From Desulfosporosinus sp. (GTDB taxonomy: Bacteria; Bacillota; Desulfitobacteriia; Desulfitobacteriales; Desulfitobacteriaceae): a DNA stretch of 7,171 bases. Below are positions 5,863-7,171 of the stretch, in pieces. The position numbers and the translations under genes were made by a program. The notes under the pieces were generated by a model. That model saw only the letters and a program-made list of their open reading frames with translations. It ran no database searches and was not told the origin of the DNA. Location: NCBI GenBank assembly GCA_003132105.1, contig PKWS01000081.1, positions 1-7,171 on the forward strand, given 5' to 3'. Position 1 is the stretch's first letter. The number at the start of each line of letters is the position of its first letter.

Positions 5863-6949
5863 TCGCATAGAACAGGGTCGGGATAATTTTGGCTTGCACA
5901 GCTTTCTCACGAATCAGCACGTCCAGAACGTCTCCTTGCACGGCCAGATCCGCACGAATCAGCCCTAAAGCAATGTTCTTATTAAGGGTCGGGGAGAAAG
6001 AGCCTGAAGTGACAAATCCAATGTCTTCCCCATTTTTCTGGAGGGGATAATGAGAGCGGGCAATTCCGCGTCCAATCATTTCGAGACCTACCAATTTACG
6101 GGGTACCCCTTGCTCCTTTTGGATTTGTAGAGCAGCTTTCCCGATAAAATCGTCTTTATCAAATTTAACAAAAAAACCAATCCCTGCTTCTAGCGGAGTA
6201 ATTTCTGCACCTAATTCATTGCCGTACAAAGGAAGGCGAGCTTCAAACCGTAATGTGTCACGAGCGCCCAAGCCAATCGGTTGTACGCCATCCGTGGCAC
6301 CGATTTCTAAAATCTTCCGCCATAATTGCCGTCCAAACTCAGGTGAACAATAAATTTCAAACCCATCTTCTCCTGTATAGCCCGTACGGGAGATAAGGCA
6401 TGGTACGCTATCAATTTCTCCGTGTGTAAACGTGTAATATATTAGTTTGGACAGATCAACATTTGATAACCGTTGCAAAATTGTTTCCGCAAGAGGGCCT
6501 TGCAAAGCGAGTTGCACATACTGGTCAGAAACATTGTCGACACTCACCTCAAATTTTTTGACTTGCTCAAGCATCCAATCATAATCCTTATCCGTGTTAG
6601 AAGCATTAACAACAATAAAGAAGTGTTCTAAATCATAGCGATAAACAAGTAAATCATCGACAATTCCGCCGGTCGGGTAACACATTGGAGAATAAAGAAT
6701 TTTCCCATTCAGGAGTAGACTTGCATCATTGGTAATCAACATCTGAACATATGCCAGGGCGTCTTTACCGCGAACATCAATTTCTCCCATATGGGAAGTA
6801 TCAAATAGTCCTGCCTTGTTCCGCACTGCATGGTGTTCTGCAATCACACCAGCATACTGTACTGGCATTTCCCACCCGCCAAAGTCAATTAATTTGGCCT
6901 TTGCCGCCTGATGTTCTTCATAAAGCGGAGTTCGTTTTGGTCCAACCAT
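5846..6949 (-). CDS. gcvT: Aminomethyltransferase, glycine cleavage T protein
   Basis: This cytosolic 367-residue protein transfers the one-carbon unit from aminomethyl-lipoyl-GcvH to tetrahydrofolate and releases ammonia. The N-terminal block RTPLYEEHQAAKAKLIDFGG with WEMPVQY, then GLFDTSHMGEI (47-57), is characteristic. YPTGGIVDDLLVYR (91-104) contains the conserved aspartate region (98-99) used in folate chemistry. YTGEDGFEIY and GLGARDTLRFEA follow in the second half. Length matches the family. The start is ATG 6949, seven bases after AGGAGG. The frame stays open to 7090, but that extension runs through the leader terminator and aptamer and is not protein-like. It is the first gene after the glycine riboswitch. 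Its last codons form one arm of a long hairpin. Confidence 0.97.
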   Translation of the reverse strand: MVGPKRTPLYEEHQAAKAKLIDFGGWEMPVQYAGVIAEHHAVRNKAGLFDTSHMGEIDVRGKDALAYVQMLITNDASLLLNGKILYSPMCYPTGGIVDDLLVYRYDLEHFFIVVNASNTDKDYDWMLEQVKKFEVSVDNVSDQYVQLALQGPLAETILQRLSNVDLSKLIYYTFTHGEIDSVPCLISRTGYTGEDGFEIYCSPEFGRQLWRKILEIGATDGVQPIGLGARDTLRFEARLPLYGNELGAEITPLEAGIGFFVKFDKDDFIGKAALQIQKEQGVPRKLVGLEMIGRGIARSHYPLQKNGEDIGFVTSGSFSPTLNKNIALGLIRADLAVQGDVLDVLIREKAVQAKIIPTLFYARAKRH

Positions 6950-6954
6950 ATCGG

Positions 6955-6962
6955 CACCTCCT
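6955..6962 (-). promoter_or_regulatory. Ribosome binding site of gcvT
   Basis: AGGAGGTG, with its AGGAGG core seven bases before ATG 6949, decides the gcvT start against the much longer upstream frame. It lies downstream of the leader terminator. Confidence 0.9.
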
Positions 6963-6993
6963 AAATTTTTGTCACCTAGATAGAAGTAACATG

Positions 6994-7034
6994 AAAAAGG
7001 ACAGAGGAAATGCACTATCGCACTTCCTCTGTCC
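6994..7034 (-). terminator. Riboswitch-controlled intrinsic terminator in the gcvT leader
   Basis: On the minus strand GGACAGAGGAA (7034-7024) pairs perfectly with TTCCTCTGTCC (7009-6999) through 11 base pairs, with a small inner TGC/GCA stem, and TTTTT (6998-6994) follows. The first arm GGACAGAG is also the usual 3' end of the glycine aptamer. Ligand-dependent pairing of that arm would therefore compete with terminator formation, the known gcv leader arrangement in Bacillus. Confidence 0.9.
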
Positions 7035-7084
7035 TTGAACCTGAGAGATTCGCCGTCACGGCATCCCCTTTGGTGTTCTCTGTT
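7027..7084 (-). promoter_or_regulatory. Glycine riboswitch aptamer (single, apparently shortened at its 5' side)
   Basis: The minus strand shows the conserved glycine aptamer core CACCAAAGGGGAT (7075-7063), a GCCG/CGGC hairpin, then AATCTCTCAGG (7050-7040) and GGACAGAG (7034-7027). AGAGA (7081-7077) can pair with TCTCT as helix P2. It lies directly before gcvT and runs into an intrinsic terminator, so glycine should switch on the operon. Odd points are that only one aptamer is visible, that there is no small hairpin between the P2 arm and the CACCAAAGG block, and that no CTCTG-like P1 arm lies just upstream. The 5' boundary is uncertain. Confidence 0.85.
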
Positions 7085-7171
7085 AGGCATATGAAAGAAA
7101 ATAAAAAGTCAAAGATGTCATGGATATTTTGCGTCAGACAAGGAGGTATGTTTACCTCATAGCGGGCTATT
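7085..7171. other. Upstream non-coding stretch, no gene recognised
   Basis: This is the region before the aptamer, up to the window edge. It is AT-rich near 7091-7130. A TTGACT hexamer on the minus strand (7112-7107) resembles a -35 element, but no good -10 follows. A small perfect stem, GAGGTA with TACCTC around four bases, lies at 7143-7158. I see no second aptamer and no convincing coding frame, though the end of a neighbouring gene could lie just outside. Confidence 0.4.

Noticed and set aside
6950..7090. 47-residue N-terminal extension of the gcvT reading frame
   Set aside because: The frame is open only by chance through the aptamer and terminator, the residues do not resemble T-protein, and a strong ribosome binding site supports ATG 6949.
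7085..7112. Promoter for the operon with TTGACT at 7112-7107
   Set aside because: The -35 hexamer is good, but no hexamer at 16-18 bases resembles a -10. TATGCC at 15 bases is weak, so I do not call it.
7140..7171. Plus-strand gene start after AAGGAGGT at the right edge
   Set aside because: The only ATG nearby follows with no spacing and meets a TAG after three codons. The motif is one arm of a small GAGGTA/TACCTC stem.

Overview
The window holds one leftward (minus-strand) gene train: a glycine cleavage operon followed by genes that appear to make the lipoyl cofactor for it. The order of transcription is glycine riboswitch, gcvT, gcvH, gcvPA, gcvPB, two radical SAM genes, and an octanoyltransferase gene (lipM) cut off by the left edge. 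Several traits suggest an anaerobic Bacillota lineage: P-protein split into two subunits, strong AGGAGG ribosome binding sites, a gcv riboswitch with a transcriptional terminator, LipM-type rather than LipB-type octanoyl transfer, and mid-range GC by eye. The Desulfitobacterium/Peptococcaceae group is my best guess, but this is inference.

Layout from right to left. 6950-7171 is the leader, with a glycine aptamer core and its intrinsic terminator, and no protein gene. gcvT (T-protein) is at 5846-6949. A 144-base spacer with two long inverted repeats separates it from gcvH (5315-5701). gcvPA (3973-5313) starts one base after the gcvH stop, and gcvPB (2513-3976) overlaps gcvPA by ATGA. The next 55 bases hold an intrinsic terminator directly before the ribosome binding site of the first radical SAM gene (1582-2457). 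The second radical SAM gene (614-1585) overlaps it by ATGA, and lipM (1-611, partial) follows two bases later. No gene-free stretch exceeds 300 bases.

How the genes fit together. GcvPA/GcvPB decarboxylate glycine onto the lipoyl arm of GcvH, and GcvT moves the one-carbon unit to tetrahydrofolate. The dihydrolipoyl dehydrogenase (L-protein) is not in the window. GcvH needs lipoate on Lys62. LipM would load octanoate from acyl carrier protein onto GcvH. The two radical SAM proteins resemble biotin synthase but not LipA, and they sit exactly where a lipoyl synthase is needed. They match the two-component lipoyl synthase LipS1/LipS2 known from Thermococcus kodakarensis. The most interesting reading is therefore a self-contained glycine cleavage and H-protein lipoylation locus that uses LipM with LipS1/LipS2 in place of LipA.
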